Shown in pieces: positions 25,130-34,269 of a DNA stretch of 64,000 nucleotides. Within the stretch, counting starts at the first letter, position 1, and each line of letters begins with the position of its first letter. Source of the DNA: a bacterium (GTDB taxonomy: Bacteria > Zixibacteria > MSB-5A5 > GN15 > FEB-12); assembly GCA_016708025.1 (NCBI GenBank), contig JADJGQ010000003.1, positions 186,001 through 250,000 on the forward strand, in the 5' to 3' direction. A model generated the notes under the pieces. It had not been told where the DNA came from, searched no databases, and saw nothing but the letters and a program-made list of their open reading frames with translations. The position numbers and the translations under genes are program-made.

Positions 25130-25487
25130 GCTCGCCGTGGGAAATATCCGGCAGACACTTTTTATGAGTGTCGGCTGGAGGACCGATGGTTCTCGCGGAT
25201 CGGTTAGGTGATATTAGGATGATCGCAGGAGAGTAGATGGACGTTGCTCACGTCCGGCAGACGAAGGTCTGTACTGTTTCAACTTCCAATCTCCCCCCTG
25301 TTAGATTTCCGGGTTTATAGCTCACCGCATATGGTGGGACAGCAAATGGAGTGGGATGCCGCTCGGTACGCGTCAGGCGTATAGTGCGTCTGGTAGCTGG
25401 TAACACAGCGCCACTAGGAAGATGGGATTACGCAAGTAAGACTGTTTTCCGATTGAACAAGAAGCCCTCGTGAGAGGGCTTTTTGTT
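25130..25487 (+). ncRNA. Candidate large structured non-coding RNA (about 360 nt), unclassified
   Basis: No credible reading frame covers this stretch, but it is dense in hairpins. Seen directly: GACACT/AGTGTC at 25154-25172, CCGAT/ATCGG at 25183-25203, GGACGT/ACGTCC at 25239-25255, CAGAC/GTCTG at 25258-25271 with a GAAG loop, GGAGA (25228-25232) pairing with TCTCC (25290-25294) to enclose the previous two, CACC/GGTG at 25323-25336, and TACGC/GCGTA at 25368-25382. A promoter precedes it and a terminator ends it. The size recalls RNase P RNA or tmRNA, but I find neither the RNase P core nor a tRNA-like 3' end. Confidence 0.6.
25464..25486 (+). terminator. Intrinsic terminator of the structured RNA
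   Basis: GCCCTC (25464-25469), GTGA loop, GAGGGC (25474-25479), then TTTTTGTT. Confidence 0.8.
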
Positions 25488-25507
25488 AGGTGTGATGTTA
25501 CCACCCT

Positions 25508-26443
25508 CTACAAAACAGAGATATTGATCAGATATGCAATCGCCACGGCGATGCCAGTGCTGACAAGCAGATAGGCGACGGCCGAACGTTTGCCGAATTT
25601 TCCCCAAACAACAGTTATCTCCGTGATGTCTGTCGTGACCCCAACCATGAGCATGACGAACACTACACCGAGTGTCGCCCCCATTGTGTAAGCTTGACCC
25701 GCCAAAACGCTGAATCCCTCGGAACAGAGTTCGATCACGGCACTGACCGGCACAGCCAGAAGGATTGTCCAGGGTGAAGCTGATTCGCCGAGATACTTAT
25801 AGACAATGGCGTTTGGCACGAACGCAGCTAGTCCGGCTGCTAGAATCAGTCCGATCATCAAGTATTTACCAATATCCCTGAAGATCACCCAGGAAGATTT
25901 CAACACACGCATAAACCGATTGTGAGGCACAGCAGTCTCGCACCCGCAATCGGAACATCCAGCGCCGGCGGTACATACGGTGTTTGATTTTGCTTTGATG
26001 GCAGTCGGTAGGGGTGCGTCGATAAGGTGATGATGCTCTAATCGGGAAAGTACGACCCCGGACAGCAAAGCAGCGACCACCGCACAGACCATGAGAATCG
26101 CCGTGTTAAATGGTCCGAGAAAATTGCTCAGGACCAAAAATTGCGGCACGCCTGACCATGGGGTGGCGAGAAGAAATGTCAGGGCGACGGCTGTGCTGGC
26201 CCCTTTTTCCCGCAATGACACTGCCAGTGGAATCGCTCCGCATGAACAAGTTGAGGCAATCAAGCCGGAAAGTGCAGCTTTGACCAATGAACTGAGATCA
26301 TTACTGCCGAAGTGTCGATTGACGAACGAACGTGGCACAAATTCAGTCACCACTCCCGCGGCCACAAACCCAACCAGAAACCATATCCACAGATCCTGAA
26401 TGAGCATCCAAAGCGCATTGAAGTATTGACTAATATACTCCAT
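25508..26443 (-). CDS. SO_0444/ArsP-type permease (COG0701 family)
   Basis: 311 residues and about eight helices. The two half-repeats of the DUF318 permease family are visible: GLIASTCSCGAIPLAVSLREKG with FLLATPWSGVPQF, and VPVSAVIELCSEGFSVLAG. Conserved cysteines sit in STCSCGAIP, and a Cys-rich loop (CTAGAGCSDCGCE) lies between the halves, suggesting metal or metalloid binding. Relatives export Cu/Zn or organoarsenicals. The Smr gene ends 3 bp upstream, so the two are co-transcribed. The substrate is not determined. Confidence 0.85.
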   Translation of the reverse strand: MEYISQYFNALWMLIQDLWIWFLVGFVAAGVVTEFVPRSFVNRHFGSNDLSSLVKAALSGLIASTCSCGAIPLAVSLREKGASTAVALTFLLATPWSGVPQFLVLSNFLGPFNTAILMVCAVVAALLSGVVLSRLEHHHLIDAPLPTAIKAKSNTVCTAGAGCSDCGCETAVPHNRFMRVLKSSWVIFRDIGKYLMIGLILAAGLAAFVPNAIVYKYLGESASPWTILLAVPVSAVIELCSEGFSVLAGQAYTMGATLGVVFVMLMVGVTTDITEITVVWGKFGKRSAVAYLLVSTGIAVAIAYLINISVL

Positions 26444-26446
26444 GTG

Positions 26447-26728
26447 CTACTTCCTCAAATCCACCACCGTTGCGCCCCAGGAGCCGCCGCTCCCCTCTTC
26501 ATGCCGGAAGCAGATGACATTAGGATGCGTCGACAAGACCGACCGCACGATCTCCCGCTGCACCCCTATCCCCTTCCCATGCACTACCCGGATCGCCAGA
26601 ATATCCCGCTTGAGACATTCAGCAATGTAATCGAGCAGTACGTCTTTGGTTTCGTTCGGTCGGAACTGGTGAAGGTCCAGGGTGCCATTGATCGGATAGT
26701 TCATCGGGTCGTCATTCTGGTCATGCAT
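26447..26728 (-). CDS. Stand-alone Smr-domain protein
   Basis: 93 residues forming one Smr domain: LDLHQFRPNETKDVLLDYI, IRVVHGKGIGVQREIV (the HGKG loop) and SWGATVVDL. Smr domains are nucleases in MutS2 and some stand-alone proteins. The gene ends 3 bp before the permease gene. A ribosome-associated or DNA/RNA nicking role is possible; a regulatory link to the permease is unlikely. Confidence 0.85.
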   Translation of the reverse strand: MHDQNDDPMNYPINGTLDLHQFRPNETKDVLLDYIAECLKRDILAIRVVHGKGIGVQREIVRSVLSTHPNVICFRHEEGSGGSWGATVVDLRK

Positions 26729-26770
26729 GGCAGAAAGATAAGGACATCTAAAGCCAAAATACAGTCGAGA

Positions 26771-26990
26771 TCGGGCTTCGACTACGCTCAGCCCTCGTCC
26801 CCAGAATCAAGTTGAGGGCGAGCTTCGCTCAGCCCTCGTTCCCAGAATCAAGTTCAGGGCGAGCTTTGCTCAGCCCTCGTTCCAGAATCGTGGTCAAGGA
26901 GGCCTCGCTCGGGTCTCGTCCCTGAATCAAGTTCAGGGCAGACTCCGCTCGGGTCTCGTCTGCGCTCGACCCGACAGGGATGCGGAACTT
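26771..26990. repeat. Palindromic-repeat cluster, locus 1
   Basis: Three near-tandem units of about 45 bp with core GGGCGAGCTTCGCTCAGCCC, separated by segments like CCAGAATCAAGTTCAG. Two units of the GGGTCTCG...CGACCC type follow, one carrying an extra CCTGAATCAAGTTCAGGG arm. The region between the Smr and PepF genes holds no other feature apart from the PepF ribosome-binding site. Confidence 0.7.
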
Positions 26991-27050
26991 GCCAACCGGC
27001 GTCGCATTGGTTAACTTGCGGCACGATACGACCATTCTAAGGAGTTTTTC

Positions 27051-28868
27051 ATGACCACTGTCGCGACATCCATCCCCGCCGCCCCGAAATGGGATCTCGA
27101 ATCGATCTTCCCCGGTGGGTCGGCCTCACCCGAGTTCAAAGCGTTCCGCGAAAAGATGAAAGCGGAGATAGCCGCCGGGGCATCCCGCGTGTCGACTCTG
27201 CCGAACCAATTGGACAAAAACAGCCGCGAGCAGTGGAAGCAGTTTATCGTTCTCCTGCAGGACCTTCACGAACGACTCGAACTGATCCGTTCGTTTGGCG
27301 GATGTCTTATCGCGCAGAATGTCGCGGATAACGCCGCGCAGGGGATCGTCGGCGAAAGCGACCAGATGACCTCCGAATGGGAGAAGCTCCGGACCTTTCT
27401 CGAGGCATGGTCGATCAGACAGTCGGATGCCGCCTGGAATGACCTGGTGTCGGATCCGGCACTGGTCGGGTTCAAGTTTTTCCTCGATGAGACTCGCGAA
27501 ACGGCCCGCCACAAGATGCCGATTGAAAAGGAATCGCTCGCGCTGGATCTCTCGGTCAACGGCTACCATGCCTGGAACCGTCTGTACGACCGGATGGCCG
27601 GGGACCTTCGGGTGAAAATGGAAGTTGGCGGTGAGACGAAAGAGCTGTCGATGGGCCAGCTTGCGACGTATATGGACAACCCGGATCGCAATGTCCGCCG
27701 CACAGCATTCGAGAAAATGACTGAGGCCTGGAAATCGCGCGCGGATCTTGCCGCGATGACCCTCAATGCGCAGGCGGGGTTCCGTCTGGCGCTCTACAAA
27801 AATCGCGGCTGGCAATCACCATTGATCGAGCCGCTGATGCAGAATCGTCTGAGTCAGGCGTCGCTCGATGCGATGTGGAGTGTGGTCGCTCGCGAGACCA
27901 AACGCCTCGCGCCATATATCGAAGCCAAAAAGAAGCTGCTGGGAATCGACGCTTTCCGCTGGTATGACGAGTTTGCCTCGGTCGGCGAAGTTCACCGGAA
28001 ATGGTCGTTTGATGAAGCGGTTGAGTTCATTGTCACCAACTGCCGGTCATTCTCGGATCATCTGGCCGATTACTGCAAGATGGCAGTGGAAAAACGGTGG
28101 ATCGAAGCAGAAGACCGTGCGGGCAAAGCGGGCGGCGCATTCTGCACGACATTTGGAATCCATCGTCAGAGCCGTATTTTCATGACCTACTCCGGCACGT
28201 ATGACAATCTGTCGACTCTTGCGCATGAACTTGGGCACGCCTATCACAGTCATGTCCTGCGTGACAAGGCCTGGTTGGCCGGGATGTACCCGATGGGACT
28301 GGCGGAGACAGCCTCGATCTTCAACGAACTGCTGACCACCGACTCGGCGCTGGCCTCGGCACAGTCGCGCGATGAACGGCTGATGCTTCTGGATCAGCTC
28401 CTGATGCAGCCGTATGTCTTTTTCACCGATGTTCACTGCCGCTACATTTTCGACCGTGCGTTTTATGCCGAGCGGGAGAAGCGGATTCTGGACGCCGCTG
28501 GCCTCTGCGAAATGATGACCAACGCGCAGCGTCAGGCGTACCAGGGATTGTTGGCCGAAGATGGCTATCACCCGTACTTCTGGGCCTCCAAACTGCACTT
28601 CTTCATTACCGATACGCCGTTCTACAATTTCCCGTATGTCTTCGGCTTCCTCTTCGCCGGCGGTGTCTACAACTGCGCCCGCGAGGAAGGAAAGTCATTC
28701 GCCGACAAGTATCGTGCGCTTCTGGCTGACACCGGCAGCATGACGACTGAACAGGTCGCGAAAAAACATCTCGGGGTAGATCTGACGAAGGAAGATTTCT
28801 GGGTTGCGTCGGTGAACCGTTCGCTGTCAAAGGTTGACGAGTTCGTCAAACTGGCGAATCAGAAGTAA
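27051..28868 (+). CDS. pepF: Oligoendopeptidase F-type M3 metallopeptidase
   Basis: 605 residues with the M3 zinc site LAHELGHAYHSHVL (HEXXH) and the downstream Glu in GLAETASIFNE, as in the PepF/M3B clade. The N-terminal WDLESIFPGG is the standard family opening and the C-terminal YRALLADTGSMT matches too. It cleaves cytosolic oligopeptides of about 7-20 residues. AAGGAG precedes the ATG at 27051. The alkC gene follows after 8 bp, giving a two-gene unit. Confidence 0.93.
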   Translation: MTTVATSIPAAPKWDLESIFPGGSASPEFKAFREKMKAEIAAGASRVSTLPNQLDKNSREQWKQFIVLLQDLHERLELIRSFGGCLIAQNVADNAAQGIVGESDQMTSEWEKLRTFLEAWSIRQSDAAWNDLVSDPALVGFKFFLDETRETARHKMPIEKESLALDLSVNGYHAWNRLYDRMAGDLRVKMEVGGETKELSMGQLATYMDNPDRNVRRTAFEKMTEAWKSRADLAAMTLNAQAGFRLALYKNRGWQSPLIEPLMQNRLSQASLDAMWSVVARETKRLAPYIEAKKKLLGIDAFRWYDEFASVGEVHRKWSFDEAVEFIVTNCRSFSDHLADYCKMAVEKRWIEAEDRAGKAGGAFCTTFGIHRQSRIFMTYSGTYDNLSTLAHELGHAYHSHVLRDKAWLAGMYPMGLAETASIFNELLTTDSALASAQSRDERLMLLDQLLMQPYVFFTDVHCRYIFDRAFYAEREKRILDAAGLCEMMTNAQRQAYQGLLAEDGYHPYFWASKLHFFITDTPFYNFPYVFGFLFAGGVYNCAREEGKSFADKYRALLADTGSMTTEQVAKKHLGVDLTKEDFWVASVNRSLSKVDEFVKLANQK

Positions 28869-28876
28869 GTCCGGCA

Positions 28877-29989
28877 ATGGCAGTTTCGGAAACCGCAGAG
28901 AAACCAAAACTCTGGAAAGACTATATCGACCGCGCCAGCTTAGTCAAGTTTGGCGCGGAGATAACCAAAGTCCATCCGAAATTTGATTCTCCCCGCTTTG
29001 TTGACGGATTGGTCAAAGCGAAGTTTGACCAGCTCGAACTGAAAGCCCGCATTGCGCTGATCGCATCGCACCTCAAGCCGCATTTCCCATCTGACTACAA
29101 AAAGGCGGTCGATATCCTTGTCACGGTAGCACCGGGATTAAACGGGTTCGAGAACTGGATACTCAATTCGTATGTCGATCAGTTTGGGATGGATGACCTT
29201 CCCAACTCTGTTCGGGCGATGCAGGAGTTGACCAAGCACGGGACGGCGGAGTTTACGATCCGCCCTTTCATTGTGAAATATCCGGAGCAGATGCTGAAGG
29301 TGATTCATCGGTGGGCGGAAGATGAGAACGAGCATCTTCGCCGCCTGGCCGCCGAAGGGACCCGCCCGCGCGGAGTCTGGACAATTCATATAGAGGCTTT
29401 CCGCAAGAATCCCCGACCGGTTATCGATCTGCTGGAGAAGCTCAAGGCCGATGATTCCCTGTATGTCCGCAAGGCGGTGGCGAATAACCTGAATGACATC
29501 TCCAAAGATCATCCGGATATCGTGCTCACCACCGCGCTGGCGTGGATGAAGACAAACGACGTTCGCACCAACTGGATACTCAAGCGTGCCTGCCGTTCAC
29601 TCATCAAGAAAGGGACGCCGGAGGTATTCAAGCTGTTTGGGTTCACTTCGAATCCGCAGGTTGAGATCACAAAACTCAGGCTGACACCCTCGAAAGCGAA
29701 GATCGGCGACGGAGCCCGTTTGTCATTTGATTTGCTTTCGTGCGCGAAGAGATCACAGAAGCTGGCGATCGATTACCGAGTGCATTATGTCAAGGCGGAT
29801 GGGAAACTGAGCGGGAAGGTATTTAAGCTGGTTGAAAAATCGCTCAAGGCCGGCGAATCGCTGTCGTTGTCATCGAAGCATTCGTTCCGCGAGATGACCA
29901 CACGCAAACATTATCCGGGGAAACATAAGATCGAGATCATCGTCAACGGCCAGGTCTTTGGCACACTCGCATTCACTCTGAGCCAGTAA
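28877..29989 (+). CDS. AlkC-type alkylpurine DNA glycosylase with C-terminal Ig-like domain
   Basis: 370 residues. The first roughly 240 residues are HEAT-like repeats of the AlkC/AlkD superfamily, including the AlkC hallmark LRRLAAEGTRPRGVW and the segment WMKTNDVRTNWILKRACRSL. Residues about 255-370 form a beta-rich, Ig-like domain (LRLTPSKAKIGDGARLSFDL, IEIIVNGQVFGTLAF), as in the AlkC-alpha subgroup. Such enzymes excise N3-alkyladenine and other alkyl lesions. Co-transcription with pepF (8-bp gap) is probably incidental. Confidence 0.88.
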   Translation: MAVSETAEKPKLWKDYIDRASLVKFGAEITKVHPKFDSPRFVDGLVKAKFDQLELKARIALIASHLKPHFPSDYKKAVDILVTVAPGLNGFENWILNSYVDQFGMDDLPNSVRAMQELTKHGTAEFTIRPFIVKYPEQMLKVIHRWAEDENEHLRRLAAEGTRPRGVWTIHIEAFRKNPRPVIDLLEKLKADDSLYVRKAVANNLNDISKDHPDIVLTTALAWMKTNDVRTNWILKRACRSLIKKGTPEVFKLFGFTSNPQVEITKLRLTPSKAKIGDGARLSFDLLSCAKRSQKLAIDYRVHYVKADGKLSGKVFKLVEKSLKAGESLSLSSKHSFREMTTRKHYPGKHKIEIIVNGQVFGTLAFTLSQ

Positions 29990-30044
29990 CCAGCTTGATT
30001 CCTTGTCGGGGCGTGCGCAGAGCCGCTTTACTTCGTAAGCGATT

Positions 30045-30205
30045 CGCCTCTCGTCTTCGCTCGAGGCGACAGATTAAGAGACGCCGAGGCGACTAAGAAA
30101 ACTTAAGCCGGCACTCCTTCCCGTCGGGCCGAGCGAAGACGAGACTCCAAATTAACTCAGCGACCTCACCACCCGTCGGGTCGAGCGAAGACGAGACCTG
30201 ACTCA
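30045..30205. repeat. Palindromic-repeat cluster, locus 2 (upstream of composite A)
   Basis: One GCCTCTCG...CGAGGC palindrome at 30045-30067 is followed by ATTAAGAGACGCCGAGGCG, then two units related to GTCGGGTCGAGCGAAGACG at about 30123-30146 and 30174-30199. The spacer segments are shared with locus 3 at 34.6 kb. Confidence 0.75.
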
Positions 30206-30210
30206 CACGC

Positions 30211-30474
30211 AACTCGTACCGCATTCGTACCGGACTCGTACTTGTAATTGATTGCCGCACAACAACCGCAAAATCGCATTCGTACCACAACCCCCGGAAT
30301 TCGTACCGAAAACCCTCAAATTCGTACCGCAAACCCCGAAATTCGTACCTCACTCGTACTTTCGATGGTTATCCACATCGCGTGTGACGATCACACGCGG
30401 CAGTCGCACAGCTAACTGATTACTGGACTTCGCGCTCCAATTTCGCGTGTGAGTTCGGCACGCCAGTTGATGTC
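30211..30474 (+). repeat. Composite repeat, copy A: phased TCGTACC motifs, DnaA box, inverted repeat, conserved tail
   Basis: (A/C)TTCGTACC-type motifs start at 30278, 30299, 30320, 30341 and 30352, i.e. steps of 21, 21, 21 and 11 bp; three more with 11-bp steps lie at 30212-30244. The perfect DnaA box TTATCCACA is at 30369-30377, 17 bp after the last motif start. A perfect 9-bp inverted repeat CGCGTGTGA/TCACACGCG with a 3-base loop is at 30379-30399. The tail, shared with copies B and C, ends in CGGCACGccagTTGAT at 30456-30471. The first credible gene downstream starts at 30649; the 174 bp between show nothing convincing. Confidence 0.85.
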
Positions 30475-30648
30475 TTGGGGGGAGGCGTGAAGCCACAACT
30501 TGTCAAGTATCGAAACCAGAGTGTCCGGGTTCGTGTCCACCCACCCGACTTTTCCAGCGGACCCGGCACTTTGGATTTCAGAACCCTTGACAAGGCCGAC
30601 CAGGACACCCCAGATATACAGGTGGGAATATCAAATTGGGAGATTCAG

Positions 30649-31710
30649 ATGCGAAAGTTCAAAATCACTGTCCCGGGATTCCTCGTTGTTCTCCTCATGT
30701 TACTACTTGGCTCCTGCGACCGGAAGCCGAGCGAACCGGTGGAGCCAAGAGAATATGCAATATGGATGAGTGAAGGTATCATCCAGAATCCAGGAGTCTA
30801 TCCCGTATATCGTTGGTCGACGCTAACACAGCGACTGGATACGTTCTACTCCAACTGGAATACGGCGTCTGGATTTGATGTGAGCAGCGATGGCAACAAA
30901 CTCTTCGTCGAAGATCACGGTGTGCTCAACATCCTCGATGCCGATTCTCTCGGGCTGATCGACCAACTGACAAATACTCATCTTGATGGGACTTGTGGCA
31001 GTAACAAGTACCTGGTTACGCAACAGAATGGTGATCTCAGCGTATTGCGGCAATCGGACCTCAGCCCGATCCTGCAGGACACTCTTCAGGTTCGCTCTGC
31101 ATTTATCGGTGGAGATAATCGCATATTTTACGGGTTGGTCGGTTCACCCAATCGAGATACAGTCATTTCGTTTCCATTAGATAGATCTCGAGAGCCGATC
31201 CTGACACCGCTTCCTCATGGCGCTGGACGACAGATCATATCCATCCATAATGGTAGCAAGTTCCTGCTCTATTTACAGTACAACACATTCGACTGGGCTT
31301 TTGCAGTCTACGATGTGCCTCTCGACTCATTTGTTTACTGGCATCCTCTTACACCAGGTTGGGGAGAAGTAGCGGTAACGCCGGATGAGCACTATGCGGT
31401 GATTACCAACCCCGGCACCTGGCTTATAGGGCCCCCCCCGCCTTCTTCCTTTCTCATCTTTGACCTTGAGACCAACGATTCCGCAATGGAGGTCGACGTT
31501 CGGCCAATCCTTCCCGACACTATGCTCTACGGAGACCGTATGCCTCTGTCGGAAGTGTCAATTACTCCTGATGGGAAACGAGCGCTGTTGGTCGGAAGGA
31601 ACGGTGGTCATTTTGTAATCTACAATTTTGAAACCAAGAATCTTGAGACTTATACGCATGCAGGTTATAACATGCAGCTCATAGAGGCCACATGTCAAAA
31701 CAGAAGGTGA
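30649..31710 (+). CDS. Lipoprotein with predicted beta-propeller fold
   Basis: 353 residues from ATG 30649 (GGGAGA upstream); 58 upstream open codons lie in repeat-derived sequence. The lipobox is LLLGSC. The chain shows propeller-like repetition: GFDVSSDGNKLFVEDHGVLNI cut here as DVSSDGNKLFVED, AVTPDEHYAVITN and SITPDGKRALLVG. These are typical blade strands of surface-exposed propellers. No catalytic residues are evident. It is the first gene after composite repeat A and is followed after 28 bp by the subtilase gene, so the two are likely co-expressed. Confidence 0.7.
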   Translation: MRKFKITVPGFLVVLLMLLLGSCDRKPSEPVEPREYAIWMSEGIIQNPGVYPVYRWSTLTQRLDTFYSNWNTASGFDVSSDGNKLFVEDHGVLNILDADSLGLIDQLTNTHLDGTCGSNKYLVTQQNGDLSVLRQSDLSPILQDTLQVRSAFIGGDNRIFYGLVGSPNRDTVISFPLDRSREPILTPLPHGAGRQIISIHNGSKFLLYLQYNTFDWAFAVYDVPLDSFVYWHPLTPGWGEVAVTPDEHYAVITNPGTWLIGPPPPSSFLIFDLETNDSAMEVDVRPILPDTMLYGDRMPLSEVSITPDGKRALLVGRNGGHFVIYNFETKNLETYTHAGYNMQLIEATCQNRR

Positions 31711-31738
31711 ACTGATCAAAACAGACTGGGAGGTTACA

Positions 31739-33607
31739 ATGAACTACTTCGTATTCTCTGCATGTGTGGCAATTTTCATCCACGTAATTGCCCCACGCGC
31801 CCATGCGCAAGCTGTACCCGATACTTTCTACTATGGCACTAGCACGCCGGTTATTCTCAGAGTTGATTCGTCGAGAGTCTGCATTAGTTTTCTGGAGTCC
31901 ACAAGTATCTATGAACGCACGGCAATCCTCGATAACTTCCCGGGAATTGGAGCTCCAATCAATACTCCAGACACAATGGACGGCTATCGTGTATACGCCG
32001 TTATTTCCGCCAATGGGTACCTCCAACTCTTGAATGCGCTGAACGCAATAGAGCAAGTCGATATCGCGGCTCCGTTTTATCGGTTCCCCGATTCTGTCGC
32101 AGCACCGATAGGAAAGCGACTTTGTGTTAGATTTAATGATGATATAACACCAGACTCTGCTGAGAACATCGCGCAGTCACTGAATGTGATTCTCATTGGA
32201 GAGATTCCAGGCATGCACAATGTCTATACTGCTTACAATGCTTCTGTAAACGGTTCATACACGGTCAATATTGCGAACACACTCCATCTCCATCCGTCTA
32301 CCGTTTATGCACATCCAAGCATCGGTGGTAGATTTGAACGTACAGCTTACAGGACTTTCGATTTTTATGCCACATATCAGCCCCACCTCAAGCGCGTTAT
32401 CGGAGAGCTTAATGTGCGGTCGGTATGGGACTTCGGAGGACTTACACGCAGCATGACGGTAGCGGTCATAGACGATGGAGTCGCTTCGCACGAAGACCTT
32501 CCTGTAGGAAAAATCGACCGCGGGATTGACTTCTATGGCGGTGTGAATTTCGGAGACATTGACATGGACCCCTCCCCGGGAGTAAGCGAGGCTCACGGGC
32601 AAGGTTGCGCCGGGATCATCGCGGCTTTGCACACCACGGATTCTGCCTCAGGTCAATTGGAGTCATCCGGCATGATATCTATTGGACCACGCACACGCAT
32701 CCTGCCGATCAAGATCTTCTCCGATGATGGTGACGCTTTTGAGACCGGAGCGGAAGCTGCCCTGGCAATAGTCTGGGCATACCAAAATGGCGCGGACGTC
32801 CTTTCAAATAGCTGGTCTGCAGATACTCCGTGGATGGACGATCCAACTCTAAGTGACGCAATACACCGGGCCGTTGCGTTTGGGAGAAACGGTCGAGGTT
32901 GTCCTGTGTTCTTTTCTAGCGGCAATGGCTACTTCTCGAATTGCCAGTATCCGTCTAACCTGCCGTTTGTATTTGCAGTTGGCGCTTCACACCACACAAG
33001 TGACAGATATTGGGACTACAGTAGCTACGGCCCTGAACTTGATGCACTGGCGCCAAGCGGGAATTGGACGAATGAGTCGGTCTGGTCACTGGATCAGATG
33101 GGAAGTAACGGATACAACCCGTCCTTGATGTCCGATTGCCTACCTCAAAGCAACAATCAGAACTACGATTGTCACTTTGGTGGTACTTCCGCCGCCTGCC
33201 CTATCGCTGCAGGAATTGCCGCACTCCTTCTTGCAAAGGACAGTACGCTATCGGCAGAAGCTATCTACTATATTATACGAGAATCGGCCGACACGGCACT
33301 GGCGTGGGGAGCGATTGCTCCGCCAAACGATCGATACGGTTACGGCGTTGTTAACGCCTTTAATGCCATTCTCTCCATCTCACACGGTGATCTCACAAAT
33401 GACAACAGCATTGATCTCAGTGATCTGTCCTTGTTGATAGCCTATATGGTGCGTACCCCGCGACCGACCATCTTTCCGTCAATCATGTTAGCAGACATGA
33501 ACTGCAGTGGCACGATCGACATATCTGACCTGAACTGGATGATATACTTTGTTACATCCGCTCCTGGCACCGTGCCCGGACCCGTTTCGCCGTGCTTTAG
33601 ATTTTGA
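31739..33607 (+). CDS. Secreted subtilisin-like serine protease with dockerin-like C-terminus
   Basis: 622 residues; signal peptide ends near PRAHAQA. Prodomain-like region to about residue 220. S8 catalytic residues: Asp in VAVIDDGVASHED, His in SEAHGQGCAGIIAA and Ser in GGTSAACPIAAGIAALL; the oxyanion Asn is in FFSSGNGYF. The C-terminus holds two dockerin-type Ca-binding repeats, GDLTNDNSIDLSDLSLLI and MNCSGTIDISDLNWMI. GGGAGG precedes the ATG. Dockerin-like repeats suggest attachment to a surface scaffold (inference). The sequence looks more AT-rich than the flanking core genes. Confidence 0.88.
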   Translation: MNYFVFSACVAIFIHVIAPRAHAQAVPDTFYYGTSTPVILRVDSSRVCISFLESTSIYERTAILDNFPGIGAPINTPDTMDGYRVYAVISANGYLQLLNALNAIEQVDIAAPFYRFPDSVAAPIGKRLCVRFNDDITPDSAENIAQSLNVILIGEIPGMHNVYTAYNASVNGSYTVNIANTLHLHPSTVYAHPSIGGRFERTAYRTFDFYATYQPHLKRVIGELNVRSVWDFGGLTRSMTVAVIDDGVASHEDLPVGKIDRGIDFYGGVNFGDIDMDPSPGVSEAHGQGCAGIIAALHTTDSASGQLESSGMISIGPRTRILPIKIFSDDGDAFETGAEAALAIVWAYQNGADVLSNSWSADTPWMDDPTLSDAIHRAVAFGRNGRGCPVFFSSGNGYFSNCQYPSNLPFVFAVGASHHTSDRYWDYSSYGPELDALAPSGNWTNESVWSLDQMGSNGYNPSLMSDCLPQSNNQNYDCHFGGTSAACPIAAGIAALLLAKDSTLSAEAIYYIIRESADTALAWGAIAPPNDRYGYGVVNAFNAILSISHGDLTNDNSIDLSDLSLLIAYMVRTPRPTIFPSIMLADMNCSGTIDISDLNWMIYFVTSAPGTVPGPVSPCFRF

Positions 33608-33641
33608 AGGTTCTGGAATCGCCTTTCACTACGGAGGTCAT

Positions 33642-33887
33642 ATGCAATTGCCGTTACTCATCCTCTCGTTCCTCTTCCTGCTCACCGGCCTGGTGCTCAG
33701 AGTCATGATGCGGGCGTATCGGTCAGAGGCAGGCAAGGCGATCGGATGGTTCAGTCTCCGTGGATGGTTCGTTCCCTGGTCATCGGTCGACTATCTCACT
33801 CCGGTCGGCCAGAAGATGCATGTCGCGTCACTCGCCTGCATCATGTTCGGCATCTTTCTCTATATGTGGGTCCGCACGATGCCATGA
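33642..33887 (+). CDS. Small membrane protein with two helices
   Basis: 81 residues from ATG 33642 (GGAGG upstream). Helices at about 3-22 and 58-78 flank a polar loop with GWFSLRGWFVPWSSVDYLTP. The C-terminal VGQKMHVASLACIMFG resembles the third protein of this cluster (34270). Function unknown. It starts 34 bp after the subtilase gene and opens a run of three small membrane proteins. Confidence 0.65.
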   Translation: MQLPLLILSFLFLLTGLVLRVMMRAYRSEAGKAIGWFSLRGWFVPWSSVDYLTPVGQKMHVASLACIMFGIFLYMWVRTMP

Positions 33888-33945
33888 GAGAGCAATCAAG
33901 CACTTTGTCATAAATGGATATTCTCAGATCTGAAAGGAAACCGCC

Positions 33946-34224
33946 ATGAAGGATTTTATCGTCAAGACACTTCTGATGTCGGTCTGTTTTGCCGTAGCGT
34001 TGCTGATCGGCACACTCGTCGGACGTGCGACGGAATATCCCGTACTCGGATGGTTCGTCGTTGGATTGATTCAGGGACTTTGCGGGCACACTATCTTCGC
34101 GCCCGAAACCCACCGTCAGCCGTGGCGGTTTGCCACCGCATCGTTGCTCAGCGCCGTAGCGATGGCGCTCTTCTCTGTCGCGTGGAAGAGCCTGACCGAT
34201 GGTACATTGATGGCCGGAATGTGA
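33946..34224 (+). CDS. Small membrane protein
   Basis: 92 residues with three hydrophobic stretches: LLMSVCFAVALLIGTLVG, GWFVVGLIQGLCG and ASLLSAVAMALFSVAW. AAAGGA lies 7 bp before the ATG. No family recognised. It lies between two other small membrane proteins with gaps of about 50 bp, suggesting one transcription unit. Confidence 0.65.
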   Translation: MKDFIVKTLLMSVCFAVALLIGTLVGRATEYPVLGWFVVGLIQGLCGHTIFAPETHRQPWRFATASLLSAVAMALFSVAWKSLTDGTLMAGM

Positions 34225-34269
34225 GCAGGAGTAAATCAGAATACAATTCTACATCGCAAGAGGTATCGC

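Noticed and set aside
25130..25487. RNase P RNA, tmRNA, SRP RNA or cobalamin riboswitch at the structured RNA locus
   Set aside because: The GAAAGUCCGG core of RNase P, the tRNA-like 3' end of tmRNA, the GGAAGGAAGCAGCC SRP motif and the B12-box were looked for by eye and not found.
30500..30600. Degenerate tRNA-like stretch (CTTGTCAAG followed by GGGTTCGTGTCC)
   Set aside because: It resembles an anticodon arm and T arm, but no acceptor or D stem can be paired. At most a decayed remnant.
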